This document shows positions 18,337 to 27,415 of a stretch of 64,000 nt of DNA, piece after piece. The stretch comes from Lipingzhangella_A rawalii (GTDB lineage Bacteria > Actinomycetota > Actinomycetes > Streptosporangiales > Streptosporangiaceae), in the NCBI RefSeq assembly GCF_031628175.1, contig NZ_JAVLVT010000004.1, positions 124,001 to 188,000 of the forward strand. Reading direction: 5' to 3'. Both the position numbers and the translations under genes were made by a program. Every line of letters begins with the position of its first letter. Position 1 is the first letter of the stretch. Below the pieces are notes generated by a model that searched no databases, had not been told where the DNA came from, and was given only the letters and a program-made list of their open reading frames with translations.

Positions 18337-19079
18337 GACCACGCTCCTTCCGTCGTGGCCGCGATCCCGGCCAGGCGCAGGGTGTAGTGGTGCGCTGCGT
18401 CGGCGCCGGTGCCCTCGGCCTCCTCCGGGGCGGCGACGCGCACGTCGATCCGGCCCCGGCCGCGGGTGATGCGCATGCCGGCGGCGGTGGTGCCCAGCGC
18501 GGCGAGGGCGAGCAGGCGGCCGTACTCCTCCCGGTACTCCACCCCCCAGCTCAGCTCGGCCCACAGCACCAGGCCGGGGCGCAGCGCGCGGTGGGTGCGC
18601 AGCCGCCCGCTGATCGGGGTGCCGAGCTCGTCCACCTGGGTGCCGCTCTCCTCCTCGGCGTAGGCGGCGGTAACCGCGGTGGCGAGGTGGGTGCGGGCGG
18701 CTTCCCTTTGGCGCAGTTCCCCCTTGCTGTCGCTCGGATGCTCCTCCTCGCGGCGCTGCTGGGCTGCGGCCACCGCGGCGCGCACGGCGAGGGCGGGGTG
18801 GGCGTGGCCGATACGCAGTGCGCGGGTGGCCTCGTGCCCGCCGCGGGTGGTTCCCAGCAGTTCCTCGGCGGTGCGCAGCAGGTTGCGGTCCCCGTGGGCA
18901 CGGATCGCGGTCACCGCGCCCTCGCGTAGCCGCGCGGCCAGCCGGTGTCGGGGGTAGTAGGGCAGGCCGTGCTCGTCGGTGACGACGTCGGTGTCGGCAT
19001 CGGTTCCGCCGGCGCTTGCCCCGGTGAACTGGGCCGGGGAGGCCAGCTGCAGACGCAGGTGGGTCGGCTGGCGACTCAC
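18333..19079 (-). CDS. RAMP-superfamily CRISPR subunit
   Basis: 248 residues starting GTG (19079), in a GTGA overlap with the cas10 stop and with a GGAGGAGG ribosome-binding site inside cas10. Motifs: LRLQLASPAQFTGASAGG, then DVVTDEHGLPYYPRHRLAAR, the Asp-containing RAMP loop with helix 1, and finally AAGMRITRGRGRIDVRVAA, the glycine-rich C-terminal strand. Likely a single-unit Cas7 (or Cas5) backbone subunit; the exact group cannot be fixed by eye. Confidence 0.65.
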   Translation of the reverse strand: MSRQPTHLRLQLASPAQFTGASAGGTDADTDVVTDEHGLPYYPRHRLAARLREGAVTAIRAHGDRNLLRTAEELLGTTRGGHEATRALRIGHAHPALAVRAAVAAAQQRREEEHPSDSKGELRQREAARTHLATAVTAAYAEEESGTQVDELGTPISGRLRTHRALRPGLVLWAELSWGVEYREEYGRLLALAALGTTAAGMRITRGRGRIDVRVAAPEEAEGTGADAAHHYTLRLAGIAATTEGAWS

Positions 19080-20836
19080 GGCACCTCCTCCAGGTTCACG
19101 TCCAGGTGCAGATCGATCAGTTGCAGGGCCTCGTACAGCCGCGCTCGCGCGTCTGTGTCGTCCCTGCGGTCGGCATGTTCGGGCAGCTGGTGGGGCAGTT
19201 CCAGGCTCTTGCGGCGCTGCAGCTCGGCGGCTAGGTCGTGGCCCTGTTCCAACAGCTTCATGAGGTCGCCGATCAGCCAAGAGCGGTTCTCCCGCCAGGT
19301 GGGGCCGCGCAGCGAGTGGGGACGGTCGCCCGCCACGGCGAAGTAGGTGGTGAGGAAGTCCCGGAACTCCGAGCCGAGCATCGGCTGGGCGGTGAGCGGA
19401 TCGCCGGTGCCCGTGGCGCGGTGCTGGAGCCGGTCCATCACCCGCTCGGGAGTGTCGAAGTCCAGGGACCAGACCACCGCGTGGTCGTCGTCATCGCCGG
19501 TTGTGCGCATGTCCCTGCGGTGATCCTTGGCCCGTTTGGCGAGTGCTTCGCTGATCTGGTAACCGGCGATCAGCGGCGCGCCGACCGGCTGTACCGCGAT
19601 ACCGACCTTCATGGTGGGCACGCCGGTGACGGCACCTTGGTCGCCCACCTCCCGCTCGATGTCCCAGTCCGGGTTTGGCCCCAACTCGGTGAAGGGGTGC
19701 CGCGGATCGCCTTCGGCAACCTCCACCCGGTCCAGCCAGTCCAGCGCGAAGCGGGTGAGGCTCCAGGCGAGCCGGCCGTCGCAGATGATCGTGAGGTCAT
19801 CGCCCCCGGCCACGATGGGGCGCAGTGGCACCTTGACGAAGTCCATGCCGGAGCGGTCCCTGTGTGTCGCCACGCGCAGCAGTTGGTTCGGCAAGGTACC
19901 GCGCAGCACCGGCCACGGCTCGGCATCGCTCTCCTCTTGCAGGGCGTTGGTCACCGCGCGGGTCATCGCCCGCGCCAGGCCTTCGGTCAGCGTGCGGACC
20001 TGGCCGGAGAGTTCACGCATGCGCGTGGTGAAGTCGGTTGTGCCATGCTGGGCATCGGCGTGGGCGTGCAGGGTCTTGCCGAGGTCGTTGAAGTCGAGGT
20101 GGATCACGGCCTGGCGGCTCACTTCGCCCATTTCTCGGCCGAGTTGCTCCACGTCCATGGGCAGGTCCAGGGGTATGCCACGGAACGGCGGCAGTTCCGC
20201 CAGCCAATCCTCGTTCTTCTGCTGGTGCCAGGTTCGGCCGCGTGCCCGGGCGTGCCGCACGTCTCGGGCGACCCGCTCGGGGGCGGCCTCGTCGGGCCGG
20301 TCCGGAGTTTCCCGGCCGCGGTCGGGGTCCACGGTCTCGGCGGGTCGGCCGGTCACCTCGCAGATCGCGGTGACCCCGTAGCCCAGCACGGGGGTGTGGC
20401 TGTGGTCCCGGCTCTCTGCGGCCAGCAGTCGACCAATGTCCCGCACCGCGTCGGCGAGGGTCTTCGCCTCGGTGTCGTCTGCGCCGTACCGAAGGTGCTT
20501 GACGACCGGTTGGATGCGGACCGAGGTCTCACGCAGCCTGCGGGTGTACTCCGCGGTGAACCCGCGGGCGTCCCGGGCAGCCTGCTCGCCGTGGAACGCC
20601 ACCCACAGTGCGCCGCCAGTGTCGCGGATCGTCGTGCAATCGATGCCCCGCAGCAGGTCGGCGATATCGGGCTCACCTCGCACGGGCACGGTCCGCACCA
20701 GGTCACCCACCAGCGCCGACCGGCCGATCGCGTCCAGCAGGCGGCGGCCCTCGTAGACGAAGTCCTGGATGCCGCGCAGGTCCAGGCCCACTAGCACGCC
20801 GCGCTCGGCGTCGGTGGGCCCGGGGGGTTCGGGCAT
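19076..20836 (-). CDS. cas10: Cas10-like large subunit, cyclase-competent, no HD nuclease
   Basis: 586 residues from ATG at 20836. It starts directly in the first Palm domain (LVGLDLRGIQDFVYEG), so the N-terminal HD DNase domain is absent. The second Palm domain shows AVIHLDFNDLGKTLHAHAD and the GGDD motif at residues 344-347 (VAGGDDLTII), needed for making cyclic oligoadenylate from ATP. The zinc ribbon is reduced (AICEVTGRPA keeps one Cys). The family makes the second messenger when the complex binds target RNA. At under 600 residues it is short for Cas10. The intact GGDD argues for signalling as the main output. Confidence 0.88.
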   Translation of the reverse strand: MPEPPGPTDAERGVLVGLDLRGIQDFVYEGRRLLDAIGRSALVGDLVRTVPVRGEPDIADLLRGIDCTTIRDTGGALWVAFHGEQAARDARGFTAEYTRRLRETSVRIQPVVKHLRYGADDTEAKTLADAVRDIGRLLAAESRDHSHTPVLGYGVTAICEVTGRPAETVDPDRGRETPDRPDEAAPERVARDVRHARARGRTWHQQKNEDWLAELPPFRGIPLDLPMDVEQLGREMGEVSRQAVIHLDFNDLGKTLHAHADAQHGTTDFTTRMRELSGQVRTLTEGLARAMTRAVTNALQEESDAEPWPVLRGTLPNQLLRVATHRDRSGMDFVKVPLRPIVAGGDDLTIICDGRLAWSLTRFALDWLDRVEVAEGDPRHPFTELGPNPDWDIEREVGDQGAVTGVPTMKVGIAVQPVGAPLIAGYQISEALAKRAKDHRRDMRTTGDDDDHAVVWSLDFDTPERVMDRLQHRATGTGDPLTAQPMLGSEFRDFLTTYFAVAGDRPHSLRGPTWRENRSWLIGDLMKLLEQGHDLAAELQRRKSLELPHQLPEHADRRDDTDARARLYEALQLIDLHLDVNLEEVP

Positions 20837-20942
20837 GGCACGCACACTCCTTCTCGCTCGCCGTCGGTTCTTACCGAGTTCTCTCGGACACGCCGCCCCG
20901 TCCTCTCGGACACGCAGATACACCCGAGATGGATCGCCCGGA

Positions 20943-23098
20943 TCACCGCGGGAACAGCGTCGCCAGCGCGCTACCGACCTCGTCGGACAGCTCGGGACTG
21001 CCGGGATTCGCGGTACACAGCTCCGGTCGGTACATCTCCTCGTGGGCGGTCAGCTCCTCCGGCGCCTCGTCGGCGGCGATCTCCTCCGGTTCGGAGCCGC
21101 CGTACCAGGCCATCCACCGGCGCAGCTCATCGGCGCGGGTGGGGGCGCCGGCGTCGGGGCGCAGCAGGGCCAGGGTGCGTCCGGCCGGGCCGCACATCTG
21201 CTGCACGACCTTCGTGGCAGCGAACGTGGCGTGAGCCCACCTCTTGCGCGCCGTGCTGGTGTTGGTGCGCTGCTTGGGGGCGGTGAGTCCCAGTGCCCGG
21301 TCCGCCGCGGTGAGCACCACGCTGGGCCGCTGGGCGATGCTCAGCCGGCGCAGGTCCTCCGGGGCGTCGGGCAGCATGGCGGTGTCCACCCAGAGATCGC
21401 CGTCGCGCCCCCACCGCCGCAGCTGCCGCTGCGCGGCCTCGGCGGCGGTGGCGAGCAGCTCCAGGTCCAACCACGTGGCCGCGTGCGCGTTCGCGGCCTG
21501 GACCTGTTCCAGGGTCGCCCGTCGGTAGCCACGCTGGGCCCGGATGACCCGACCCCAGTCCATATGGACCTCCGGAACCCGGCCGACCTCGCCGTGTTCC
21601 CGGCAGTGGATGGTGCGGGTGTGGGCGGAGATGTAGGTGACGCAGCCACCGCGGGCCCGCCCGGCCAGGGCCAAGCCCAGGTTCATCGCCTTGGTTCCCG
21701 TGGTGATGTCGACCACCGGGGGCGGGCTGTCCGGCGGAAGCTCGTCCAACGCCCGTGCGCCCACCTCCACCGCATCGGCCACATGCCCGGTGGACACCGC
21801 CCGCGGCGCGCACTTGACGCGCGCCTCGTAGCCACGTTCGTACTGGCGACGCAGCCGGCCATCCCGGATCACGGTGCGGTCCATGGCGGTACTCGGGTGT
21901 TCCAACGCGAACAGTGCGCACCGAACCGCATCCTTGATGCCCCGCAGCTCCTGTTCGCTCTCCCTGCTGTACAGCAGCCGCATGGGGTCGGGCTGATGGG
22001 CGGCGGTGGAGGCCAGCACCCCGAGGCGGCTACCGCCGAGGGCCATGAGTACCGGTGCGCCGGTCCGCGGGTGCTGTTCGGCCGGCGGGCTGGGCTGAGG
22101 GAAGGCGGAACCGTCGGGGATCCCCTTCGCTTCGCCGCCGAAGAAGGTGGCGCTCAGTGTCGCGGCATCGGGGAAGTGCGCGTGCAGTTCCTCCGCGGCG
22201 CAGCCGAAGACCCTGCCGCCGTTCAGGTACGGATTGATCTCACGCAGCTGTGTGACCAGCGTCGGGTCCGGATCCCCGTCGTGGACCAACAACACTCCGG
22301 TCGCGGCACCGAACACGCGCTGGGCCAACGCCAGCGTCCACCCGGCGTCCTGCAGCAGGCTCTTGGCCACCGGCCTGACCTGGGGGCCATTCGACGTCTT
22401 GTGCTCCACACACACCACCCGGTGCCCGCGTCGTAGCACGGCGTCGAACTCGCCGGTGAACCGCAGCTGTCCAGTGTCAGGGTCGGGGAACGGGTCTTTC
22501 ACCTTCACATTGCGGTGGAACTCCCACCCCTGCCCGGCGACCAGCCCGGCCAGCCACTGTTGGCACCTGCCCTCCGCCGGGTTGGCGGGCGTGCGGCCTT
22601 CCTCGTGGGTGATCGTCACGCCGTGCAGTGCGGCGGTCGCCGCCAGCTCCAGCCCACCGCCGACCGCGTCCCGGCGGTCCCCGTCGGTGTACCACAGCGT
22701 GTCGGTGGAGACGTCCAGGTAGCTGCGCCAGTCGTGACGGTCGGGGAACTCCTCGCAGTGCGCCAGTGCGGCCTCAATGGCCATCACCTTGGTGCCGCCG
22801 GTGAAGCACAGCCGCCAGGCTGGCCCCGCGTCTCCTGCTGAAAGCGCCGAATGCCAGCACCGACGGCTTGGAAGTCGGAGACCTGCGCGCCCAGGTCGCG
22901 CAGCTCCACGTCCGAGATGCCGCCGTGCTCCCGGGCGGCAGCCCTGATGCGTACGGCCCGCCACCGGGTGTCGGAGCTGTGCGCAAGCACCAGCTTCCGC
23001 GGCCGGAACTCCAGTGCGGCGTGCAGCGGCGGCAGCGGACTGGTACCGACCAGCGCCAGTAGGGTCTCGGGGACGGTGGGGGTGGAGACCTCGGACAT
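20943..23098 (-). pseudogene. Dual-CARF, Card1-like nuclease, interrupted by a frameshift
   Basis: ATG at 23098 opens a CARF domain (LLALVGTSPLPPLHAALE, RKLVLAHSSDTRW) that runs to about residue 90. The rest continues in another frame: CFTGGTKVMAIEAAL (CARF core), a PD-(D/E)xK-type nuclease with GEFDAVL ... VVCVEHKTS, a second CARF (LMALGGSRLGVLASTA, VVDITTGTKAMNLGLALAG) and a ~230-residue C-terminal region of unknown fold ending at 20943. The switch lies near 22830 and fits one lost base. The domains look intact, so the frameshift may be a sequencing error, a recent mutation or recoding. Cyclic-oligoadenylate-activated nuclease is the expected role. Confidence 0.75.
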
Positions 23099-23173
23099 GG
23101 ATGCCTTTCGACGGTGCGAAGACCGCTGGAGGGTTCATTTCTATCGTGTCGAAGCCGCCCGATGTAGGGGGTT

Positions 23174-23527
23174 TCAGGAAATCGTGCCGCCGTCTGCCGC
23201 GATCCGGCTGAATGCCCGGCACCCCACCACCGTGCCCTCCTCCGACCGCACCAGGTCGGTGGGTACCAGCAGATCGCCGCGCTCCGGATGTGCTACGGCG
23301 ACGGCGTAGGACACGATGAAGCTCACCCCGGGTGCCGGGGCGGGCAGCTCGACGCGGCCACGGTGCTCCACCACCACGGGCACGCCCGCCACCTCCCCCT
23401 CGTCGTCACGGCGCACGGGCAGGCGCACCGGTAGCTCCGCGGGCGGGCAGCGCAGCACCACGTGACCGTCGTCGGCGTACACGGTCACCGGGTGGGGGGT
23501 CAGGTTCACCAGGGCCACGTCGTCCAT
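23174..23527 (-). CDS. Small LTPHP-motif protein leading the CRISPR-Cas operon
   Basis: 117 residues (ATG 23527; GTG at 23548 or 23518 are alternatives). Motifs: VNLTPHPVTVY near the start, then FIVSYAVAVA, DLLVPTDLVR and GTVVGCRAFSRI. This pattern is known from small phage and bacterial proteins of unknown function. No catalytic residues or membrane segment seen. It is the first gene before the CARF nuclease (75 bp gap, same strand), so it may be an accessory or ligand-handling protein of the system, or an unrelated passenger. Confidence 0.6.
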   Translation of the reverse strand: MDDVALVNLTPHPVTVYADDGHVVLRCPPAELPVRLPVRRDDEGEVAGVPVVVEHRGRVELPAPAPGVSFIVSYAVAVAHPERGDLLVPTDLVRSEEGTVVGCRAFSRIAADGGTIS

Positions 23528-23624
23528 CCTCTCGGGAGCACCGGTCACGAGCTGCGCACCGTTCTCTCACACCCTGCCGCGTCCGAGAGGGGTCGGGGAA
23601 GGCTGTTGAGGGGGAGGTCGGATC

Positions 23625-23761
23625 ATGCGCAGCGTTATCCGCCAGGTGCTCCACCGGCCGAGCCGCCGGTCCCGGCGCGTCTACCCACCCGCGGCCCCGA
23701 CCAACCGCGAGCTCACCTGCCACCTGTCCGACCTGGTCGCCACTACCGGCGACAGGCCTAG
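23625..23761 (+). other. Possible small basic-protein fragment
   Basis: A strong GGGGGAGG ribosome-binding site precedes ATG at 23625 (MRSVIRQVLHRPSRRSRRVY). The first ~45 codons look coding; the rest of the open frame does not. Could be the start of a decayed accessory-element gene. The remaining sequence between 23528 and 24022 holds nothing else I recognise. Confidence 0.25.
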
Positions 23762-24022
23762 CCGACGACCGCTGAATCCCGGTTGTCGAGCATGCCCGGG
23801 TTTGCCTAGCGGTGTCGGCCACGCGCGCCACCTGAGGACGGCGGCATGCCGATCGGCGTGGGTGTGCCCGGTACAACTCCAAACCTTCTCGTATCGCGCT
23901 TTCCCGTATGCCGGGGAAGGGCCTCGGCCCCGTACAACCGAGGGGAGAAGGTTCGTGGATACGTGCCACTTCACAACAGTACTGTCCGCGCTGGCGGCGT
24001 GGGCGCACGCCAGGGTAGCCTG

Positions 24023-24346
24023 ATGCGCTCGGGCGAGGGGCCACCGGTGGGCGACGAGGGCACCGTGCTGGATCTCATTGGCAACGCCGGTTATCTGGGC
24101 ACCGAATGGGTGGTGATTCCCGCCGAACGGTTCGATGAGGCGTTATTCCAGCTGAGCACCCGGGTGGCGGGGGACATTGTGCAGAAGTTCGTCAACTACC
24201 GCGTTGAGCTCGTCGTTCTGGGCGACATCTCCCGATATAGGGGGCACATCTCGGCGTTGCGAGACTTCGTTGCCGAGTGCAACGCGGGCGGCCAGATGTG
24301 GTTCCTCGCAGATATGGAGCAGCTGCGCCACCGGCTGCGCGGTTAG
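24023..24346 (+). CDS. DUF4180 domain protein
   Basis: 107 residues from ATG at 24023. Conserved segments: DLIGNAGYLGTEWVVIPAER, FVNYRVELVVLGDISRYRGH, SALRDFVAECNAGGQMWFL. This is the full core of the DUF4180 family, widespread and uncharacterised in actinobacteria. The ORF extends further upstream, but that part has non-coding character. Convergent with katG, with a strong hairpin between them. Confidence 0.8.
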   Translation: MRSGEGPPVGDEGTVLDLIGNAGYLGTEWVVIPAERFDEALFQLSTRVAGDIVQKFVNYRVELVVLGDISRYRGHISALRDFVAECNAGGQMWFLADMEQLRHRLRG

Positions 24347-24436
24347 GCTCGATCCGGCGGGCCGGGCAGGCAACCGCCCCGGGGCGTCGCACACAGCACC
24401 CGTATCCGGGCGGCCAGCCCCCGCGACGCCCATGCC

Positions 24437-24472
24437 GGGGCCGACCCCGACCGGGATGGTCGGGCCGGCCCC
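24437..24472. terminator. Two-part GC hairpin between convergent genes
   Basis: GGGGCCG (24437-24443) pairs with CGGCCCC (24466-24472), and CCGACC (24447-24452) with GGTCGG (24458-24463), loop GGGAT. Without a U tract, but strong, and placed between DUF4180 (plus) and katG (minus), where it could serve both. Confidence 0.6.
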
Positions 24473-24505
24473 GCAGGTTGCTTCCCGGACGCCGGGTGGC
24501 GTGGC

Positions 24506-26734
24506 TCAGGTGAGGTCGAACCGGTCCAGGTTCATCACCTTGTCCCACGCGGCGACGAAGTCCCGCACGAACTTCTCCTTGGCGTCGTCGGCCGCGTAGA
24601 CCTCCGCGACCGCGCGCAGCTCGGAGTTGGAGCCGAAGACCAGGTCGGCGCGGCTGCCGGTCCACAGCAGCTCACCGGTTGCCTCACTGCGGCATTCGAA
24701 GGTCTCGGAGGTGTTGTCGGCTGGCTTCCACGTGCTGTCCAGGTCGAGCAGGTTCACGAAGAAGTCGTTGGTGAGCGTGCCCGGACGGTTGGTCAACACG
24801 CCCATCGCCGAGTCCTGGAAATTCGCCCCCAGGACGCGCAGCCCGCCGATGAGGACCGTCATCTCCGGGGCGGTTAGCGTGAGCAGGTTCGCCCGGTCGA
24901 TGAGATGGTACTCGGCCGGAAGGTGGCTGTTCTTGCCGCGGTAGTTCCGGAAGCCGTCCGCGACCGGCTCCAGGTGCGAGAAGGACTCGACGTCGGTCAG
25001 CTCCTGCGTGGTGTCGCCACGGCCGGGAGTGAACGGAACCTCGATGTCGTGTCCGGCGGCCTTGGCGGCCTCCTCGACTCCCACGCAGCCGGCCAGTACC
25101 ACGAGGTCGGCGAAGGACACCCGGACGTTGCCGGTCTGGGCTGCGTTGAAGGACTCCTGGATCCCCTCCAGGGTGCGCAGCACGACGGCGAGCTTCTCGG
25201 GTTCGTTGACCTCCCAGCTGGCCTGTGGCTCCAGGCGGATCCGGCCACCGTTGGCACCACCGCGCTTGTCACTGCCGCGGAAGGTGGAGGCGGCTGCCCA
25301 CGCGGTGGAGACCAGCTGTGCGACGGTCAGTCCGGACTCGCGGATCCGCGACTTCAGGTCCGCGATCTCCGCGGCGCCGACGATGTCGTGCTCCGGGGCG
25401 GGGATCGGGTCCTGCCACAGCAGCTCCTCGGAAGGAACCTCCGGGCCGAGGTAGCGCACGGTCGGGCCCATGTCGCGGTGGGTCAGCTTGAACCACGCAC
25501 GGGCGAAGGCGTCGGCGAACTCCTCCGGGTTGTCCTTGAACCGGCGTGCGATCGGCTCGTAGATCGGGTCGACCTTGAGCGACAGGTCGGTGGTGAGCAT
25601 CGTCGGAGCGTGCTTCTTCGACGGGTCGTGCGCGTCAGGCACGGTGCCCTCACCTGCACCGTCCTTCGGCTTCCACTGCCAGCCGCCGCCGGGTCCCTGG
25701 TACAGCTCCCACTCGTAGCCGAAGAGGTTCTCGAAGAAGCCGTTGCTCCACCGAGTCGGGGTAGAGGTCCAGGTGACCTCCAGCCCGCTGGTGATGGTGT
25801 CGGCGCCCTTACCGGTGCCGTAGGTGTTGGTCCAGCCCAGCCCCTGCTCCTCCAGCGGGGCGGCCTCCGGGTCGGCCTTCAGGTAGGAGTCGGGCGCCGC
25901 GCCGTGGGTCTTGCCGAAGGTGTGCCCACCGGCGATCAGCGCGACGGTCTCCTCGTCGTTCATCGCCATCCGACCGAAGGTCATGCGGATGTCGTGGGCG
26001 GCGGCAGCGGGGTCCGGCCGCCCCTCCGGGCCCTCGGGGTTCACGTAGATGAGGCCCATGTGGGTCGCGCCCAGGGAGCTCTCCATCTCCCGGTCCTCGT
26101 TGAGGATGCGCTTATCACTGCCGAGCCAGGTGGTTTCCGAGCCCCAGTACACGTCGTCCTCGGGCTCCCAGACGTCCTCGCGGCCGCCGGCGAAGCCGAA
26201 GGTCTTGAAGCCCATCGTCTCCAGGGCCACGTTTCCGGCGAGGATCATCAGGTCGGCCCAGGACAGCTTGCGGCCGTACTTCTGCTTGACGGGCCACAGC
26301 AGTCGGCGGGCCTTGTCGAGGTTGACGTTGTCGGGCCAGCTGTTGAGGGGGGCGAAGCGCTGCTGGCCGGCGCTGCCGCCACCGCGGCCGTCGCTGACGC
26401 GGTAGGTGCCGGCACTGTGCCAGGCCATCCGGATGATCAGCGGACCGTAGTGTCCGAAGTCGGCCGGCCACCAGTCCTGGGAGGTGGTCAGCACCTCGGC
26501 GATGTCCTGCTTGACGGCGGCGAGGTCGAGCTTCTGGAACTCCTCGGCGTAGTTGAAGTCCTCGCCCATCGGATCGGACTCGGAGGGGTTCTTGGCCAGA
26601 ATCTTGAGGTTGAGACGGTGCGGCCACCAGTAACGGTTGGCCTCGCCCTGGGTGGGGTGTGGGAGCTGCTCGCCGTGGACGACGGGGCAGCCGCCCGAGT
26701 TCTCCGCCGTGGCGGCCTCGTGACTGTCAGACAT
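24506..26734 (-). CDS. katG: Catalase-peroxidase KatG
   Basis: 742 residues. Breaks down hydrogen peroxide and oxidises small donors with heme b. Distal pocket: IRMAWHSAGTYR (Arg, Trp, His). The Tyr of LIYVNPEGP and the Met of TFGRMAMNDEE complete the Trp-Tyr-Met adduct. Proximal histidine in GGHTFGKTHG. Length fits the two-domain family. Start set at the second ATG (26734), eight bases from an AAAAGG ribosome-binding site; the ATG at 26740 is too close. It lies 33 bp behind furA, the classic actinobacterial peroxide-stress operon, expected to be repressed by FurA. Confidence 0.95.
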   Translation of the reverse strand: MSDSHEAATAENSGGCPVVHGEQLPHPTQGEANRYWWPHRLNLKILAKNPSESDPMGEDFNYAEEFQKLDLAAVKQDIAEVLTTSQDWWPADFGHYGPLIIRMAWHSAGTYRVSDGRGGGSAGQQRFAPLNSWPDNVNLDKARRLLWPVKQKYGRKLSWADLMILAGNVALETMGFKTFGFAGGREDVWEPEDDVYWGSETTWLGSDKRILNEDREMESSLGATHMGLIYVNPEGPEGRPDPAAAAHDIRMTFGRMAMNDEETVALIAGGHTFGKTHGAAPDSYLKADPEAAPLEEQGLGWTNTYGTGKGADTITSGLEVTWTSTPTRWSNGFFENLFGYEWELYQGPGGGWQWKPKDGAGEGTVPDAHDPSKKHAPTMLTTDLSLKVDPIYEPIARRFKDNPEEFADAFARAWFKLTHRDMGPTVRYLGPEVPSEELLWQDPIPAPEHDIVGAAEIADLKSRIRESGLTVAQLVSTAWAAASTFRGSDKRGGANGGRIRLEPQASWEVNEPEKLAVVLRTLEGIQESFNAAQTGNVRVSFADLVVLAGCVGVEEAAKAAGHDIEVPFTPGRGDTTQELTDVESFSHLEPVADGFRNYRGKNSHLPAEYHLIDRANLLTLTAPEMTVLIGGLRVLGANFQDSAMGVLTNRPGTLTNDFFVNLLDLDSTWKPADNTSETFECRSEATGELLWTGSRADLVFGSNSELRAVAEVYAADDAKEKFVRDFVAAWDKVMNLDRFDLT

Positions 26735-26767
26735 GGACATCCTTTTCGAACAGGGAGAACGTGCGAA

Positions 26768-27217
26768 TCAGTTACGTTGTGCGGTGGAACAGTCGGGGCA
26801 CAGGCCCCAGTAGACGACCTCGGCCTCGTCGATCGTGAAGCCGTGATCATCGGACGCGGTCAGACACGGGGCATGCCCCACGGCGCAGTCGATGTCGGCG
26901 ATGGCTTCGCACGATCGACACACGACGTGATGATGGTTGTCTCCGACTCGCGTCTCGTAGCGGGCGACGGATCCCTGCGGTTGGATGCGCCGCACCAGCC
27001 CCGCATTGGTGAGTGCCTTCAGCACGTCGTAGACGGCCTGGTGGGACACCGCGCCGAGACTCTCCCGCACGACCCCGAAGATGGACTCCGTGTCGGCGTG
27101 CGGATGGTCGTGCACGGCGGACAGCACCGCGATCCGTGGGCTGGTCACCCGCAGCTCGGCCTCGCGAAGCATGCGCTCGTAGTCCGAGGACGTTGGCATG
27201 TCTCCAGACTGACTCAT
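26768..27217 (-). CDS. furA: Fur-family repressor (FurA-type)
   Basis: 149 residues. Winged helix with RVTSPRIAVLSAVHDHPHAD and SHQAVYDVLKALTNAGLVRR. Metal sites: HHHVVCRSCE with a second cysteine pair LCPDCS, as in FurA/CatR-type peroxide-sensing Fur proteins. Together with katG immediately downstream this is the furA-katG module: oxidation releases the repressor and induces katG. An alternative start is MPTSSDYERM (27199). Coordinates 27212-27227 just upstream hold an inverted repeat. Confidence 0.9.
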   Translation of the reverse strand: MSQSGDMPTSSDYERMLREAELRVTSPRIAVLSAVHDHPHADTESIFGVVRESLGAVSHQAVYDVLKALTNAGLVRRIQPQGSVARYETRVGDNHHHVVCRSCEAIADIDCAVGHAPCLTASDDHGFTIDEAEVVYWGLCPDCSTAQRN

Positions 27218-27227
27218 TTTCTTGAGT
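27212..27227. promoter_or_regulatory. AT-rich inverted repeat at the furA start, likely Fur operator
   Basis: ACTCA (27212-27216) and TGAGT (27223-27227) flank TTTTCT and overlap the furA start codon, within a run of unusually AT-rich sequence for this genome. Autoregulation of furA-katG operons is established in related bacteria; that this is the site is inferred. Confidence 0.45.
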
Positions 27228-27415
27228 AAGTCAAAATAATGGATGAATCAATGCGCGTGGTTCGTCCCACGTCCAACGGCACACCACCACGTCGCGAAAC
27301 CCCACACACGTCGGTGCTTCCGGCCGGACCCCGGCCGTCCCAGCCCGCGGGATCCGGCGATACGATCCCCGAAATCCGTGGCGGCCGCGGCTGCCCGATG
27401 GAACGGAGGACCGCC

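Noticed and set aside
18333..19079. Cas6 assignment for the 248-residue RAMP
   Set aside because: It has the Asp-containing loop and position of a backbone subunit, and no clear catalytic His near the N-terminus or Cas6-type C-terminal G-loop arrangement.
19238..20794. 518-residue plus-strand ORF opposite cas10
   Set aside because: Antisense shadow of cas10; no domain, and the minus strand has the GGDD protein with proper overlaps and ribosome-binding sites.
24905..27229. 774-residue plus-strand ORF opposite katG-furA
   Set aside because: Shadow frame caused by high third-position GC; katG and furA on the minus strand are unambiguous.
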